Positions 1 through 9,286 of a stretch of 64,000 nucleotides of DNA are shown piece by piece. The translations under genes and the position numbers were made by a program. The notes below the pieces were generated by a model. The model did no database searches. It was given only the letters and a program-made list of their open reading frames with translations, and was not told the origin of the DNA. The DNA is taken from contig JADJOH010000008.1 in assembly GCA_016713925.1 (NCBI GenBank), positions 124,001-188,000 on the forward strand, in the 5' to 3' direction. The DNA is from Bacteroidota bacterium. Lineage in GTDB: Bacteria; Bacteroidota; Bacteroidia; AKYH767-A; OLB10. Positions within the stretch are counted from its first letter, which is position 1; every line of letters starts with the position of its first letter.

Positions 1-2
1 GT

Positions 3-1097
3 CTGATGGCCGGTATTGCAGGAGGTTATGCTTTCTACACAATCTTTGAACCACGAGGATCGGCAATTGAAAGTGTTTTTAGTCCAACCGTTGCATTAAT
101 CTCAATTGTATTCGGATGCATTTGGGGGCTAATGATTTTTAATCTTGACCGCTTCATTGTTTCAAGCACTGGTAAAGGAGACGGAACTGAAGCTATTACA
201 ATGGAAGAATTCAAAGGAGCAATTCCAAGAATCCTTATGGGGGCAATAATTGCACTTACCATTTCAAAACCTGTTGAAATACGTATGTTCAAAACGGAGA
301 TTGATGTGGAACTTCATAAGGCTCAAATGGAAAAGCAAAGAGAATATCTGTCACAAATAGATTCTATATATATGGGCAGAATAGAGAGTGAAAAGGAGAA
401 AATTGAAACATGGGAAATTGAAATTCAAAATAAGGAAAAACACTATGTTGAACTTGAGAAGTTATTTACTGATGAAATGGCTGGAAAACATGGCGGAGAT
501 CCAGGGGTAGGTAGTCAAGCAAGAGAGATTCAATCACAGATGCTACGCCTTGACAATGAAATTTCATTGGTAAAACAAAATAACGAACCTTTGATAAGAG
601 AAGGATATGAAAACTTAAGAAAGTTTGAATCTAAGAAACAAAGAGAAATTGAAAATGGAGAAGTTGTTGCAGCAGGACTTGATGGACTTCTAGAACGAAT
701 TAAACTCTGTCATCATATTGCAGGTTTTTGGATTTCTCTTTTCATCACCTTGCTTTTTATGGCTATTGAGTTGACACCAATTTTCTTTAAGCTGATGTTA
801 GTAAAATCGCCTTACGATTTCTTGAAAGACAACGTTGAGGAGATGATGAAAGCTGAACAAGGAATACACATTGAATACAATTATCACAAAGACAAGGAAG
901 GACAGGAAAGAGATTTGATTACACATTTGAATAAAGAGAAATTGATAGTTGAGAAGAAGGAACTTTATGATGTCCAGAAAAGATTAACGCAATACGCTAT
1001 TTCAAAATACGAGGAGGAAATGAAAAGGAAAATCGATGCAGATCCCAATGAATTTATAAAAAGTCAGAACAACGCAACCTTAGAAAATGAATCTTAG
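3..1097 (+). CDS. DUF4407 membrane protein, 5' end outside window
   Basis: The reading frame is open to the left edge, and the first ATG (position 6) falls inside a hydrophobic segment, so the gene almost certainly begins upstream. The visible 363 residues hold a membrane segment around residues 28-50 ending in the DUF4407-like motif IFNLDRFIV, another around 74-92 ending in SKPVEIRMF, a long charged coiled coil (about 95-225), and a last membrane segment about 237-262 with the ELTPIFFKL signature. These are hallmarks of DUF4407, whose function is unknown. The stop overlaps the start of the next gene by 11 bp, so the two are co-translated. Family assignment is firm; role is unknown. Confidence 0.85.
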   Translation: MMAGIAGGYAFYTIFEPRGSAIESVFSPTVALISIVFGCIWGLMIFNLDRFIVSSTGKGDGTEAITMEEFKGAIPRILMGAIIALTISKPVEIRMFKTEIDVELHKAQMEKQREYLSQIDSIYMGRIESEKEKIETWEIEIQNKEKHYVELEKLFTDEMAGKHGGDPGVGSQAREIQSQMLRLDNEISLVKQNNEPLIREGYENLRKFESKKQREIENGEVVAAGLDGLLERIKLCHHIAGFWISLFITLLFMAIELTPIFFKLMLVKSPYDFLKDNVEEMMKAEQGIHIEYNYHKDKEGQERDLITHLNKEKLIVEKKELYDVQKRLTQYAISKYEEEMKRKIDADPNEFIKSQNNATLENES

Positions 1098-2046
1098 AAA
1101 ATTTCTTTGTACATTGTCGGGAGATGATTATAGTATTATTAGCCAATGCGATAATGCGCAACAAAATCGCTTTGCAGCAATTGGCGGGTTTGTTTTTTGC
1201 ATTTTTGTTTTATGCTTCTTAAGTAGTTATATCACTTTCACGATGTTGTTTCAAAATTATTATATTGGAGTTCTAGCATCAATTTTCTTTTCCTGGATGA
1301 TTACCAATATTTATTTATTATTGCTTTATACATTAACGAAAAATGTTTTGCCACATTTAAGAAACGACAAAGCACGGGTTTATTCAGCGGGAGTAAGATT
1401 AGGTTTTATTTGCTTTCTTGCAATAGTTGTTTCAAAACCATTAGAATCTTGGCTTTATTCAGATCAATTGGATATCGAAATTTCTATTTATAAGCAAGCA
1501 AAAATTAAGAAGTACACAAAAATCACTTCTGATTATTTTGAACAAGAAACCGAGCAGCTTAAACTCATTATAGATAGGCAGACGAAACTATATGGCAGTA
1601 GTCCTACCGGTAAAGTTGACCTATACGTGAAACTTCTTGAAAAGAAGGAAGATCAAAGACAAGAATTAATTGCCCGAATGGAAAATCTGGTTGAGCATTC
1701 CAACTTCTACATTAGAAGTATAATTATGCTCAATACAAAGCATCCTTCTTGTTGGTTGTTTACTTTTGTAAGTATTATAATTTTTATGATCCCTGCTTAT
1801 CTAAAGAATTTTTTAGGCGAACAAAGTTCTTATTACGATTTAAAAAGGAGAATTGAAATAACGCTGATTCAGCAGGAATATGCTACGTTCAAAAGCCATT
1901 ACAACAGGATATTACAGTCACTCCATAGTACGAACAAAACATTTAGTGAGTGTTATATTGATGCACCTTTCAATACAATCCGTAAGAAGGACGGTCGACA
2001 ATTCTTAAAAGAAGATGATTTAATTTCCGAGTTGTATAATGACTGA
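1087..2046 (+). CDS. Second DUF4407-like membrane protein
   Basis: This 319-residue protein is a diverged paralogue of its upstream neighbour. It has an N-terminal pair of membrane helices (about 28-57 and 61-84), a helix ending in the shared motif VVSKPLESWLY (about 105-127), a charged helical middle, and a final helix near 222-240. It overlaps the gene before by 11 bp and the gene after by 8 bp, giving a translationally coupled run. Two DUF4407-type proteins side by side could form a hetero-oligomeric membrane assembly with cytoplasmic or periplasmic coiled coils; that is inference. DUF4407 membership is by eye and weaker than for the first copy. Confidence 0.7.
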   Translation: MNLRKFLCTLSGDDYSIISQCDNAQQNRFAAIGGFVFCIFVLCFLSSYITFTMLFQNYYIGVLASIFFSWMITNIYLLLLYTLTKNVLPHLRNDKARVYSAGVRLGFICFLAIVVSKPLESWLYSDQLDIEISIYKQAKIKKYTKITSDYFEQETEQLKLIIDRQTKLYGSSPTGKVDLYVKLLEKKEDQRQELIARMENLVEHSNFYIRSIIMLNTKHPSCWLFTFVSIIIFMIPAYLKNFLGEQSSYYDLKRRIEITLIQQEYATFKSHYNRILQSLHSTNKTFSECYIDAPFNTIRKKDGRQFLKEDDLISELYND

Positions 2047-3673
2047 ATATGTAACAATACAAAGGCAAATTGAGCGTAGGACTTACCTAAAAGGTATGTT
2101 TAAAGGAAAATTTGTTGGCTATCTTGATTACGTAAAGTCTGATATCAAACACGAAAATTTTTATGACCTTGAAGTTTTAAGCGGAGAAATAAGTACAAGT
2201 AGATCAAATTTTAAAATTTGGAGAGAAGGGGACGAGTTTGAAGAATATATTGGAGTTGAAAAGTTTCTAACTAAACTTCCTGATTCATTACCATGCGAAG
2301 TTTTATATCCGGATGGAAATATTAAGCATTTTCAAGTAAATTTAAATGAACCGAAACTTAGTAACTATACACTTACAAATCAGCATTATGACGGCAGTAA
2401 AATCTATGGTGATATTGTAGGAGAAATTTCGGGATACTTAAAACACTATGACATTGAAGATCATGAAATAGAGGTTAACGATAAAGAAGAGCCAGATGTT
2501 AAATTAATTTCCATTAAAGTTAAAACTGATAAGCAGACAGGAAAGACCGAAGCAAAGGGAGAATACAAGCGATGGGAATATTATTATGCCGATAAGTCAA
2601 CCTATTGGGGAGATTGGACACATCAAGGCAGAACAGATACCGGTTTATCTTTTTGGAGCATCATTTTAGGTTTATTGCAGTTTGCCTTGTTTTTGTTGTT
2701 TCTAATCCCAATTATTGTCGCAGGTTGGCAAATTATTTTACCACTGCTTATAATAGGAGGAGCTTTCTATTTGTTTTCAGTTCTACAATCACTTTTACCT
2801 TTTATTTGGAAAGGGTTGATTCGTTTATTCAGTTATGCTTTAGTGTTTTCTTTTGTTTTTGGAATCATTTCACTTTTCCGAGATCCTATCAATACAAATG
2901 TAAAGAAAGAATTATCAATTGATTCCGCAGATGAAATTCAAACACAAATAAGAGACGAAGAAAATATTACTGACAGCATTATTTCACATCATAGAGTTTG
3001 GGAGGATTACAACAACAATATTTACAGTGGCGATATTGAAGTTAGAGTTTCACACTTAAAAAGTGCAAGTATTTTTAGAAACAATCTTTCTTTTCCTGTT
3101 CAGGAACCTTCACAATATAATTACCTTGTTTCAAGAATTACCGAATTTGATAAAGGCAAGTTGTCTAGAATCTACAATATGTTTGATTCTCTCAAAATGA
3201 GCAACGCAATGACTGAACTTGAGTTTGCGCAAGTTATTACGTGTTGTATTCAGGACATACCGTATACTTTAATTTTAGACAACGCATGCGATTCAAGAAA
3301 ATACAATGATGATTTTATTCGCAACTACTTAACTGAAGGAGGAAAATGTGAGGGCTATATAAAGTTCGGGCTTCTTTCACCGATCGAGTTTATGGGAAGT
3401 TTAAATGGTGATTGCGACACAAGAACTTTATTACTCTTTACTATTTTGAATCATTATAACTTTGATGTAGCAATGTTAGGAAGTGAATTATATAGACACT
3501 CCGTAATTGCAATTAACTTACCCTTTACCGGATTGTCAAAAACAATAAATGGAAAGCAATATGTAATTTGGGAAACAACAGAAAAAGGGATTCGACCGGG
3601 AGTTTTACCAAGAGAAATATCAGATATGCGTTTCTGGAATGTTAACTTAATTTCAAACAATCAATCAATATGA
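2039..3673 (+). CDS. Membrane-anchored transglutaminase-like protein
   Basis: The 544-residue product has a soluble N-terminal region (about 1-200), two or three membrane helices (about 204-230, 232-256, 262-280), and a C-terminal domain with a transglutaminase/cysteine-protease-like pattern: NGDCDTRTLL with Cys459, YRHSVIAI with His487, and a possible third residue Glu512 in IWETT. The Cys-His pair in a GDC and H-[SA]-V context fits the transglutaminase-like fold, often used in Bacteroidota for peptide or peptidoglycan cleavage. It is coupled at both ends (8 bp overlap before, 4 bp after). Substrate is unknown. The acidic residue being Glu instead of Asp is unusual, so activity is not certain. 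Confidence 0.7.
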   Translation: MTEYVTIQRQIERRTYLKGMFKGKFVGYLDYVKSDIKHENFYDLEVLSGEISTSRSNFKIWREGDEFEEYIGVEKFLTKLPDSLPCEVLYPDGNIKHFQVNLNEPKLSNYTLTNQHYDGSKIYGDIVGEISGYLKHYDIEDHEIEVNDKEEPDVKLISIKVKTDKQTGKTEAKGEYKRWEYYYADKSTYWGDWTHQGRTDTGLSFWSIILGLLQFALFLLFLIPIIVAGWQIILPLLIIGGAFYLFSVLQSLLPFIWKGLIRLFSYALVFSFVFGIISLFRDPINTNVKKELSIDSADEIQTQIRDEENITDSIISHHRVWEDYNNNIYSGDIEVRVSHLKSASIFRNNLSFPVQEPSQYNYLVSRITEFDKGKLSRIYNMFDSLKMSNAMTELEFAQVITCCIQDIPYTLILDNACDSRKYNDDFIRNYLTEGGKCEGYIKFGLLSPIEFMGSLNGDCDTRTLLLFTILNHYNFDVAMLGSELYRHSVIAINLPFTGLSKTINGKQYVIWETTEKGIRPGVLPREISDMRFWNVNLISNNQSI

Positions 3674-4173
3674 CACTAAACATCATTATTCTTGTAGCAG
3701 TTATAATTAGTGGTATGCTTACTGTTTTCCTTCTCAATTCGATTGTGAATGCAAGAATGAAGGGAAAAATTGCAGACAACGAGCACCCAATTGCAGGTGA
3801 CATTTTGAAAGGAATTTTGTTTCTATGTGGAGGTTTGATCTTAAGTGAAGTTGTAATTTCTTTCCAGACAATAACAAAGGTTTTGCCTTCAAGTTTTACC
3901 GGAAACGACTTGCTCTTAAAGGATGTAATGTATTACAGCATTTTCTTTGGAATTGTATTATTGATATTGATAGCGAACATATGGCTTTCAGCAATCATGT
4001 TTAGTATAACTTCCAAAGGGAGAAGCATTTTCATGGAGACAGCCAACAATAATCTTAACGCCGTAATTATTTTTAGCGGAATTGTTTTGGCGTTGACTCT
4101 TGCGGCCAAAGCAGGTCTAGCTCCATTGCTTGACCAATTTATTCCATATCCGACAATGCCAGTTTATCATTAA
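3670..4173 (+). CDS. Four-helix membrane protein (possibly DUF350-like)
   Basis: The protein has 167 residues with four predicted membrane helices at about 3-25, 47-67, 88-113 and 129-152, separated by short loops. It starts at an ATG overlapping the previous stop by 4 bp (ATGA), so it belongs to the same operon. Size and topology resemble DUF350 (YjfL/UPF0719) proteins, but I see no diagnostic motif that settles this. It may be the fourth membrane component of the DUF4407/transglutaminase cluster. Confidence 0.65.
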   Translation: MTLNIIILVAVIISGMLTVFLLNSIVNARMKGKIADNEHPIAGDILKGILFLCGGLILSEVVISFQTITKVLPSSFTGNDLLLKDVMYYSIFFGIVLLILIANIWLSAIMFSITSKGRSIFMETANNNLNAVIIFSGIVLALTLAAKAGLAPLLDQFIPYPTMPVYH

Positions 4174-4327
4174 TCTTCTGAAAAGTAAATATAAATTAAC
4201 TAATACTTCTATGTCAAACAAATTGCTCCAATTTCGTCCATATGGATATATTTCGCGAAGTCATATTGTGTTGGTGTTGCAGAAATATAACGGTGTGATG
4301 AACCCTTTTGGACAGTTGTGATTTCAA

Positions 4328-4819
4328 ATGAAAAATTATTACGAGATATTGCAAATTAAAAATTTCGCGACTAACGAAGAAATTAAGAAATCCTTTAGGA
4401 TGCTTGCCATTAAATATCACCCTGACAAGAACAAAGGTCGAAAGGACTTTGAAGAAAAGTTTAAAGAAATTGCCAATGCCTATGAGGTTTTAACAGATTC
4501 AATTAAAAAAGGAGACTTTGATTTAAGATTGAGTCGACAAAACCTAAATAAAAAAGCAACAGAACCAACAACACGGACAAACTATTCCGAACCAAACCGA
4601 CCAACATATACCGAGGGTAAAAAAGTTGAAAAAAAGGAAGAAGGATTTAAAAACTCAATATTTTGGATTGTCGCCATTGTCATATTTATTATTTACTTAC
4701 TAAGCAACTCGAATTCTGACAACAAAACGACAACAGGAAACACTAAGGCTGATAAAGAACTTGAAAAAAGGGAAAACGCGAAAAAGCCAAAGACAGGAGA
4801 AATAGACTTTAAAAAATAA
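4328..4819 (+). CDS. J-domain protein with C-terminal membrane anchor
   Basis: Residues 1-65 form a J domain with the catalytic HPD triad at 31-33 and the usual helix II and III pattern. A polar linker follows, then one membrane helix at about 110-127 and a short charged tail. This is not a full DnaJ: there is no G/F-rich region or zinc-finger domain, and 163 residues is short. J domains recruit and stimulate Hsp70 (DnaK); the tail anchor would place that recruitment at the inner membrane, with the J domain cytosolic. It lies 154 bp after the membrane-protein run and 5 bp before the SH3b gene, suggesting shared function in envelope quality control (inference). Confidence 0.85.
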   Translation: MKNYYEILQIKNFATNEEIKKSFRMLAIKYHPDKNKGRKDFEEKFKEIANAYEVLTDSIKKGDFDLRLSRQNLNKKATEPTTRTNYSEPNRPTYTEGKKVEKKEEGFKNSIFWIVAIVIFIIYLLSNSNSDNKTTTGNTKADKELEKRENAKKPKTGEIDFKK

Positions 4820-4824
4820 GTAAT

Positions 4825-5550
4825 ATGAAAATTTCAGTAACACTTATAGCAATATTAATGATGTGCTTCAAAGTTTCTGCACAAACCGAAAAATATACGG
4901 TAGTATCAGAAGTATTAAATGTAAGAAGCGGACCTGGAACTCAATTTCAAGTAGTTCACAAACTGACGGCAGGAGATGAAGTTGAAGTAGTCGAAAGAAA
5001 TCAAACAGGTTGGTGGCAAATCCAGTATGTAGACATTTCTGGGTACGTTTCAGCTAAGTTCTTAAAGAGGGATCAATATGCAGACTGGGAAAAAAGAAAT
5101 TATTCAAGTGGGACAACTCCAGACTGTGAAAATGTTACACCTGAGTATGACTACAATCTGGACAATCACCTGAAGATTCAGGTTGGCTCAAATACTGACG
5201 TGGTAGTGAAAATGATGCGAAAAACTGGTTATGGAGATAAGTGCATAAGAGTTGTATATGTAAACAGCGGTGACACATACTATATGAAGAACATTCCTGA
5301 AGGAGTTTATTATTTGAAAATAGCCTATGGAAAGGACTATAGACAGAGTATTATAGACGGCAAATGTTATATCAAATTTGTTAAAAGTGCACAATACGAA
5401 AAAGGAAAAGACATAATGGACTTTAACCTAATAGAAACTGCCCGAGGGACAAGTATACCATATTTCGAATTGTTTCTTGACGTAATTACAACTGCAAGAA
5501 CAAATGAGTTTAAAAGTGGAGACATTTCAGAGGCAGAGTTTAACCGCTAA
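4825..5550 (+). CDS. Secreted bacterial SH3 (SH3b) domain protein
   Basis: A signal peptide covers residues 1-19 (cleavage after VSA, before QTEK). Residues about 23-80 are an SH3b domain with the consensus LNVRSGPGTQF and the WW-containing core, ending in GYVSAKFLK. SH3b domains commonly bind peptidoglycan or guide envelope enzymes. The remaining 160 residues are a second, unrecognised beta-rich domain. The gene sits 5 bp after the J-domain gene, so it is in the same transcription unit. Export would place it in the periplasm, opposite the cytosolic J domain. Confidence 0.8.
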   Translation: MKISVTLIAILMMCFKVSAQTEKYTVVSEVLNVRSGPGTQFQVVHKLTAGDEVEVVERNQTGWWQIQYVDISGYVSAKFLKRDQYADWEKRNYSSGTTPDCENVTPEYDYNLDNHLKIQVGSNTDVVVKMMRKTGYGDKCIRVVYVNSGDTYYMKNIPEGVYYLKIAYGKDYRQSIIDGKCYIKFVKSAQYEKGKDIMDFNLIETARGTSIPYFELFLDVITTARTNEFKSGDISEAEFNR

Positions 5551-5612
5551 AAGTGGAGAATACGCGCAAAGAACCCCATTCATTCCGCATACAACAGGTC
5601 CACCCATTCATC

Positions 5613-5705
5613 GGCAAAGTGACCCGCCTATTCCGGGTCAAAGTGACCCACCTATTCTGCGGTAAAGTGACCCCCTATTCCACGGTAAAGTGACCCCCTA
5701 TTCCA
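5613..5705 (+). repeat. Four direct repeats, IS-end-like
   Basis: Four copies of a unit close to GGTAAAGTGACCCCCTATTC begin at about 5613, 5636, 5661 and 5684 (23-25 bp spacing). Copies 3 and 4 are identical over the core and copies 1 and 2 differ at a few bases. Multiple short repeats at an end are typical of IS21-family elements, whose transposase binds them, but no istA/istB remains here. The IS21 link is inference from the repeat layout. Confidence 0.6.
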
Positions 5706-6469
5706 TTCAGCTCCACTTCACCACTTTCAACCAATAATAACGCTTCCCCGGGGGTCAGTCGCGTAGTCTCCTTTAGACCGGAATCTCCGGATGATGAGCC
5801 GGCCGGGTTTTGTGAGTAGAGAAAATGAGGGCAGATGCGGTTTTGCCGGGAGGCGGGGAGTTTAGAAGCATCCGGTGGAGGGGTGATTTTTAAGAGATTG
5901 ATTTACAGTTTTTGCTTTAAAAAATGATCATTTAGATTAGAATCTTTGGGCAAAGTTCTTTTTAAAGAAGGGGATTAAAGATAATTTTATAGTTTTGGTA
6001 GGACGATTCATTATTTGGTTGAATTATTTGGAGTAAATAAGTTATTAGGTATATCAGTTTATTGTAATGAGATCTTTAGTTAAAACGTAGTTCCCACTGC
6101 TATTTAAAAGAGAATTCCGGAATATTATAATACAACATCGAACCGGCAACATGCCTTGCAGTAGGATTGGCGTAAGTCTGCAATTACCGGAAAGCTGAGT
6201 CAAGGATATTGGGTTGTGGGAGTTGGGTGAAATTTGGGAGGAAGGTGGGTTGCACTAAAAAGAAGTTGTCAGCAACTCGACAGTTTCGATTGAAGGATAC
6301 AACTAACTGAAAAAAATGACGGCAAAGCCGATTGGCCAACGCTTCGTAAAAATGAAAGAGCTACATTCTCTACTTATTTTAAAATTTGGTATGCAGCACC
6401 TTCATTTTTACCCCTCCGCGCCCGCCCGATTAAGTATTGCGCACTAAGGGTACTTTTAATGAGAATTTC

Positions 6470-6477
6470 TATATTTG
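6470..6477 (+). promoter_or_regulatory. Bacteroidota -7 promoter element
   Basis: TATATTTG matches the TAnnTTTG consensus. It lies 10 bases before the ATG at 6488, so a transcript would start at or just before the start codon. It also decides the start: the TTG at 6437 would lie upstream of this promoter. Confidence 0.5.
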
Positions 6478-6487
6478 CCTTCGACGT

Positions 6488-6763
6488 ATGGAAGAAACAT
6501 GTTTAAGGGCGTTAAAAAGTTTAAGCGCGAAATTGGGAAATCAAAAGAATGCATTGGAAAATGCAAACGCAGTTTTAGATTTAAAGGAAATTTTAGAACT
6601 ATCGGAAAGTATTAAACATAGGTGCGCTAAGAAAAATAAAGAAATTCTTCCTTTGGCTGAAACGCTTGAATATTTTAAAAAAGATTTGAATGCCGAAATT
6701 CAAAAAAGACTGCAAGCAGCAATTGACAATGTTGATACGATTATAAAAAATAATGAAATATAG
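6488..6763 (+). CDS. Small helical protein of unknown function
   Basis: About 91 residues, almost entirely helical and rich in Lys, Glu, Asn and Leu. There is no signal peptide, membrane helix or motif I recognise. The frame extends upstream to a TTG at 6437, but the ATG at 6488 is preferred because it follows a consensus -7 element. The next gene starts 5 bp after its stop, so it leads the zinc-ribbon/SPFH operon. It may be a coiled-coil partner of the downstream proteins. Confidence 0.6.
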   Translation: MEETCLRALKSLSAKLGNQKNALENANAVLDLKEILELSESIKHRCAKKNKEILPLAETLEYFKKDLNAEIQKRLQAAIDNVDTIIKNNEI

Positions 6764-6768
6764 TTTTT

Positions 6769-7518
6769 ATGAATCCTGAACTTGAAAAATTTATTGACTT
6801 GGCTCTTGCTACTGGAACACTTTCCGAAAAAGGAAAGCAAATACTTTACAAAAAAGCAAAGGAGCTTAATGTTGATATTGATGAATTAGAATTGGTATTA
6901 GAAGGTAAATTGCATCTCCGCCAAAAGGAAATGCAACAATCCTCTAATTTGGATGTTGCAACTTCAAGCCCGCCACCATTACCAATACAGCAACAATCAA
7001 ATAAAGAGGGAAGTATTAAAAAATGTCCTTCTTGTGGTGCTTCAATGGGAGCATTCATTAGTAAGTGCAAAGAATGTGGACATGAGTTTAGAAATGTTGA
7101 AGCATCAAATTCAATTAAAGACTTGAATAAACAGCTTCAAGATGCTGCTGAAAAAGTGAGAGTCGAAAAGGAAAAGATGGTTGTTACATGGAAAAATGCT
7201 CACTTAAAGCATCCCGCTAATATTGACAAGGAAATATCTAATCTGCAAGTAAGCATTGTAACTTCTTTTCCTATTCTCAACACAAAGGAAGATATACTTG
7301 AATTTTTAGCTACAGCAGTACCCCAATCGAATATTGAAATAAGGAAGTTTGGACCATTTAATCAAATTTACCCAGGCGAAGAAGGAAAAGTAGCTTTGAA
7401 GAACGCATGGCGTTCCAAATGCGAGCAAATAATAATGAAGGCAAGGTTTCTTTTAAAAGACGACCCTAAAACGTTAGAGGATATTGAGCATTATGCAAAG
7501 CAATTGGGTATAAAATAA
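6769..7518 (+). CDS. Zinc-ribbon protein
   Basis: The 249-residue protein starts with a short helical region (1-50), followed by a Pro/Gln-rich linker and a zinc ribbon with CPSC at residues 86-89 and CKEC at 100-103. A predicted helical and mixed C-terminal region follows (about 115-249). There is no membrane segment. Zinc-ribbon proteins next to SPFH proteins are known from the Bacillus ydjFGHI cluster, where the SPFH protein YdjI acts with a PspA homologue at the membrane. That parallel suggests a membrane-stress scaffold role (inference). It is in an operon with the genes on both sides. Confidence 0.7.
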   Translation: MNPELEKFIDLALATGTLSEKGKQILYKKAKELNVDIDELELVLEGKLHLRQKEMQQSSNLDVATSSPPPLPIQQQSNKEGSIKKCPSCGASMGAFISKCKECGHEFRNVEASNSIKDLNKQLQDAAEKVRVEKEKMVVTWKNAHLKHPANIDKEISNLQVSIVTSFPILNTKEDILEFLATAVPQSNIEIRKFGPFNQIYPGEEGKVALKNAWRSKCEQIIMKARFLLKDDPKTLEDIEHYAKQLGIK

Positions 7519-7552
7519 TAACAGGAATATTATTAGCATAAAAAAAAATATC

Positions 7553-8902
7553 ATGGGACTATTCAGCAGTAAAACCGAAGGCGGATTAATGGACGTAATC
7601 CGTTGTGATGAAGAAGAGTATTTAGTTTGGAAGTGGAGACCAAGCGGAGAAGCTAACTCAACTAAAAAGGAAAACTCAAGTCGTTGGGGAAGCAGTTTAA
7701 GAGTGAAAGATGGCGAAGTAGCCGCTTTTATTTATAAACAAAAAGATGGAACAATGCAAGATTTTATTGAAGGCCCTTATGACCAAACAATAAAAACTGC
7801 AAACTTTCCAATCTTAACAAGTTTGATAGGACTGTTTTGGGATGGTAAATCTCCGTTTCAGGCAGAAATATATTATATCAATCTCTCGGGGAATATCCAG
7901 ATAAAATTTGGTATTCCATACTTTGATGTCTTTGACCCACGATTTCTGGATTTCGCTGTACCTACGGCAGCAAGAGGTTCTATAACATTTAATATTACTG
8001 ATTACAAAGGTTTCGTCAAGCTACATCGCATGATAAACTTTGAAATGGAGGATTTCAAAAATCAAGTTAAAGATGCTGTATCAAAATACGTAAAAGGAAT
8101 TATTACGAATGTCCCTGCTGCTAATGGAATGCCGGTTTTACAATTAGAAAGAAAAATTTTGGAAATAAATGATTTGGTTCAACCCAAAATTAAGGAAGCG
8201 TTAGAAAATAGTTTTGGAGTAAATCTAAAAAGATTTGATTTATCGGTTATTGAGGTTGATAAAGAAAGCGATGGCTATAAGGAACTGAGAAAAATAACAG
8301 CGGAACAACAAACTAAAACAATCGAGGCGCAAACAATTGTTGGGATAAAAAATTTAGAAGACACTCAACAAATAAATGCTGATAATGTTGCAGAAAGTTT
8401 ACGAGTACAGAGAGAGGAAATGCAACGGAACCAGAAACTGCAAACAGAAACGCAACATCTCGATGCATTTAAAGTAAATGTACAAGGTGACGTTTTAAAA
8501 ACTGCTGCTGAAAACTTAGGCACTATGGGTAATATGGACTTAGGTAGCGGAGGAGGTGGCGGTGGTGGTTTAAATCCTGCGGGCATGATGACGGGAATGA
8601 TGGTTGGTGGTGCGATGGGTGGTCAAATGGCCGGAATGATGGGTAATATAATGAATCAGCAACCGAATCAACAAACTCCTCCGCCTGTGCCAACAATGGC
8701 TTATTTTGTTGCAGTAAACGGACAGCAAAGCGGGCCATATAATAAGGAACAATTACAGCAGTTAATTCAAAGCGGTCAATTGAAACAAGATTCGTTAGTT
8801 TGGAAACAAGGTATGCCAAGTTGGTTGGAAGCAAAACAAGTGCAAGAGTTAACAAATGTATTCAATGTAGTTCCTCCACCAATTCCGCCGCCATTACCTT
8901 AA
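7553..8902 (+). CDS. SPFH-domain protein with C-terminal GYF_2 domain
   Basis: The 449-residue protein has an N-terminal SPFH domain of the YdjI/virion-core-like type (about 25-245), with no membrane helix at the start, unlike flotillin. A charged coiled coil follows (about 245-320), then a Gly/Met-rich low-complexity linker (about 325-370), and a GYF_2 (DUF4339) domain at about 383-437 with the pattern GQQSGPYNKEQL, VWKQGMPSW. It ends in a Pro-rich tail (PPPIPPPLP). GYF domains bind proline-rich peptides, so the tail could be a ligand for its own GYF_2 or that of the next gene. Likely a membrane-associated ring or scaffold protein; specific role unknown. Confidence 0.85.
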   Translation: MGLFSSKTEGGLMDVIRCDEEEYLVWKWRPSGEANSTKKENSSRWGSSLRVKDGEVAAFIYKQKDGTMQDFIEGPYDQTIKTANFPILTSLIGLFWDGKSPFQAEIYYINLSGNIQIKFGIPYFDVFDPRFLDFAVPTAARGSITFNITDYKGFVKLHRMINFEMEDFKNQVKDAVSKYVKGIITNVPAANGMPVLQLERKILEINDLVQPKIKEALENSFGVNLKRFDLSVIEVDKESDGYKELRKITAEQQTKTIEAQTIVGIKNLEDTQQINADNVAESLRVQREEMQRNQKLQTETQHLDAFKVNVQGDVLKTAAENLGTMGNMDLGSGGGGGGGLNPAGMMTGMMVGGAMGGQMAGMMGNIMNQQPNQQTPPPVPTMAYFVAVNGQQSGPYNKEQLQQLIQSGQLKQDSLVWKQGMPSWLEAKQVQELTNVFNVVPPPIPPPLP

Positions 8903-8922
8903 TAAAATCTAAATAATTTACA

Positions 8923-9282
8923 ATGGAAGATAATAATTTCATTTCCGTAGATAAGCTCATTGAGTTCGGAATGAGCTTAGCAATAGCTCAACAAATGGTT
9001 AAAACCATGAATGAAGCTACAACCAATATGAGAACGTCCGGGACATTTCCGGATTTTCTACAACCAAAATTATCACAACTCTATGTAGCAATTGATGGAA
9101 AACAAAATGGGCCATTTTCAGAACAAGAACTAATTAAGTTAATTCAAGATAAAAAGCTTACCAAGCAAACCTTTGTTTGGAAGCCAGGAATGGCTGCCTG
9201 GGAAATTGCGGAAAAGGTAACTGATGCTTTAAATTTATTTTCAATGTTACCGCCGCCTTTGCCATCGACTATTAAAAGCTAA
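8923..9282 (+). CDS. GYF_2 (DUF4339) domain protein
   Basis: This 119-residue protein has a helical N-terminus (1-50) and a GYF_2 domain at about 55-107 (GKQNGPFSEQEL, VWKPGMAAW), closely matching the domain at the end of the upstream SPFH protein. It also ends in a short Pro-rich stretch (LPPPLPS). It probably arose by partial duplication of the SPFH gene tail and may pair with it through GYF-proline contacts. The 20-bp gap to the upstream gene supports co-transcription. Confidence 0.75.
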   Translation: MEDNNFISVDKLIEFGMSLAIAQQMVKTMNEATTNMRTSGTFPDFLQPKLSQLYVAIDGKQNGPFSEQELIKLIQDKKLTKQTFVWKPGMAAWEIAEKVTDALNLFSMLPPPLPSTIKS

Positions 9283-9286
9283 TCGC

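Larger units (their letters stand above)
5551..6487. other. Non-coding, decayed gap
   Basis: About 0.94 kb without a credible gene. Base composition is uneven: GC-rich at about 5735-5890, AT-rich beyond. It starts with the direct repeats described separately. No intact transposase or RNA gene is visible. I read it as the scar of one or more insertions that split two envelope-related gene runs. Confidence 0.6.

Noticed and set aside
4130..4321. 63-codon ORF between the membrane-protein run and the J-domain gene
   Set aside because: It begins inside the previous gene in another frame and has no coding character.
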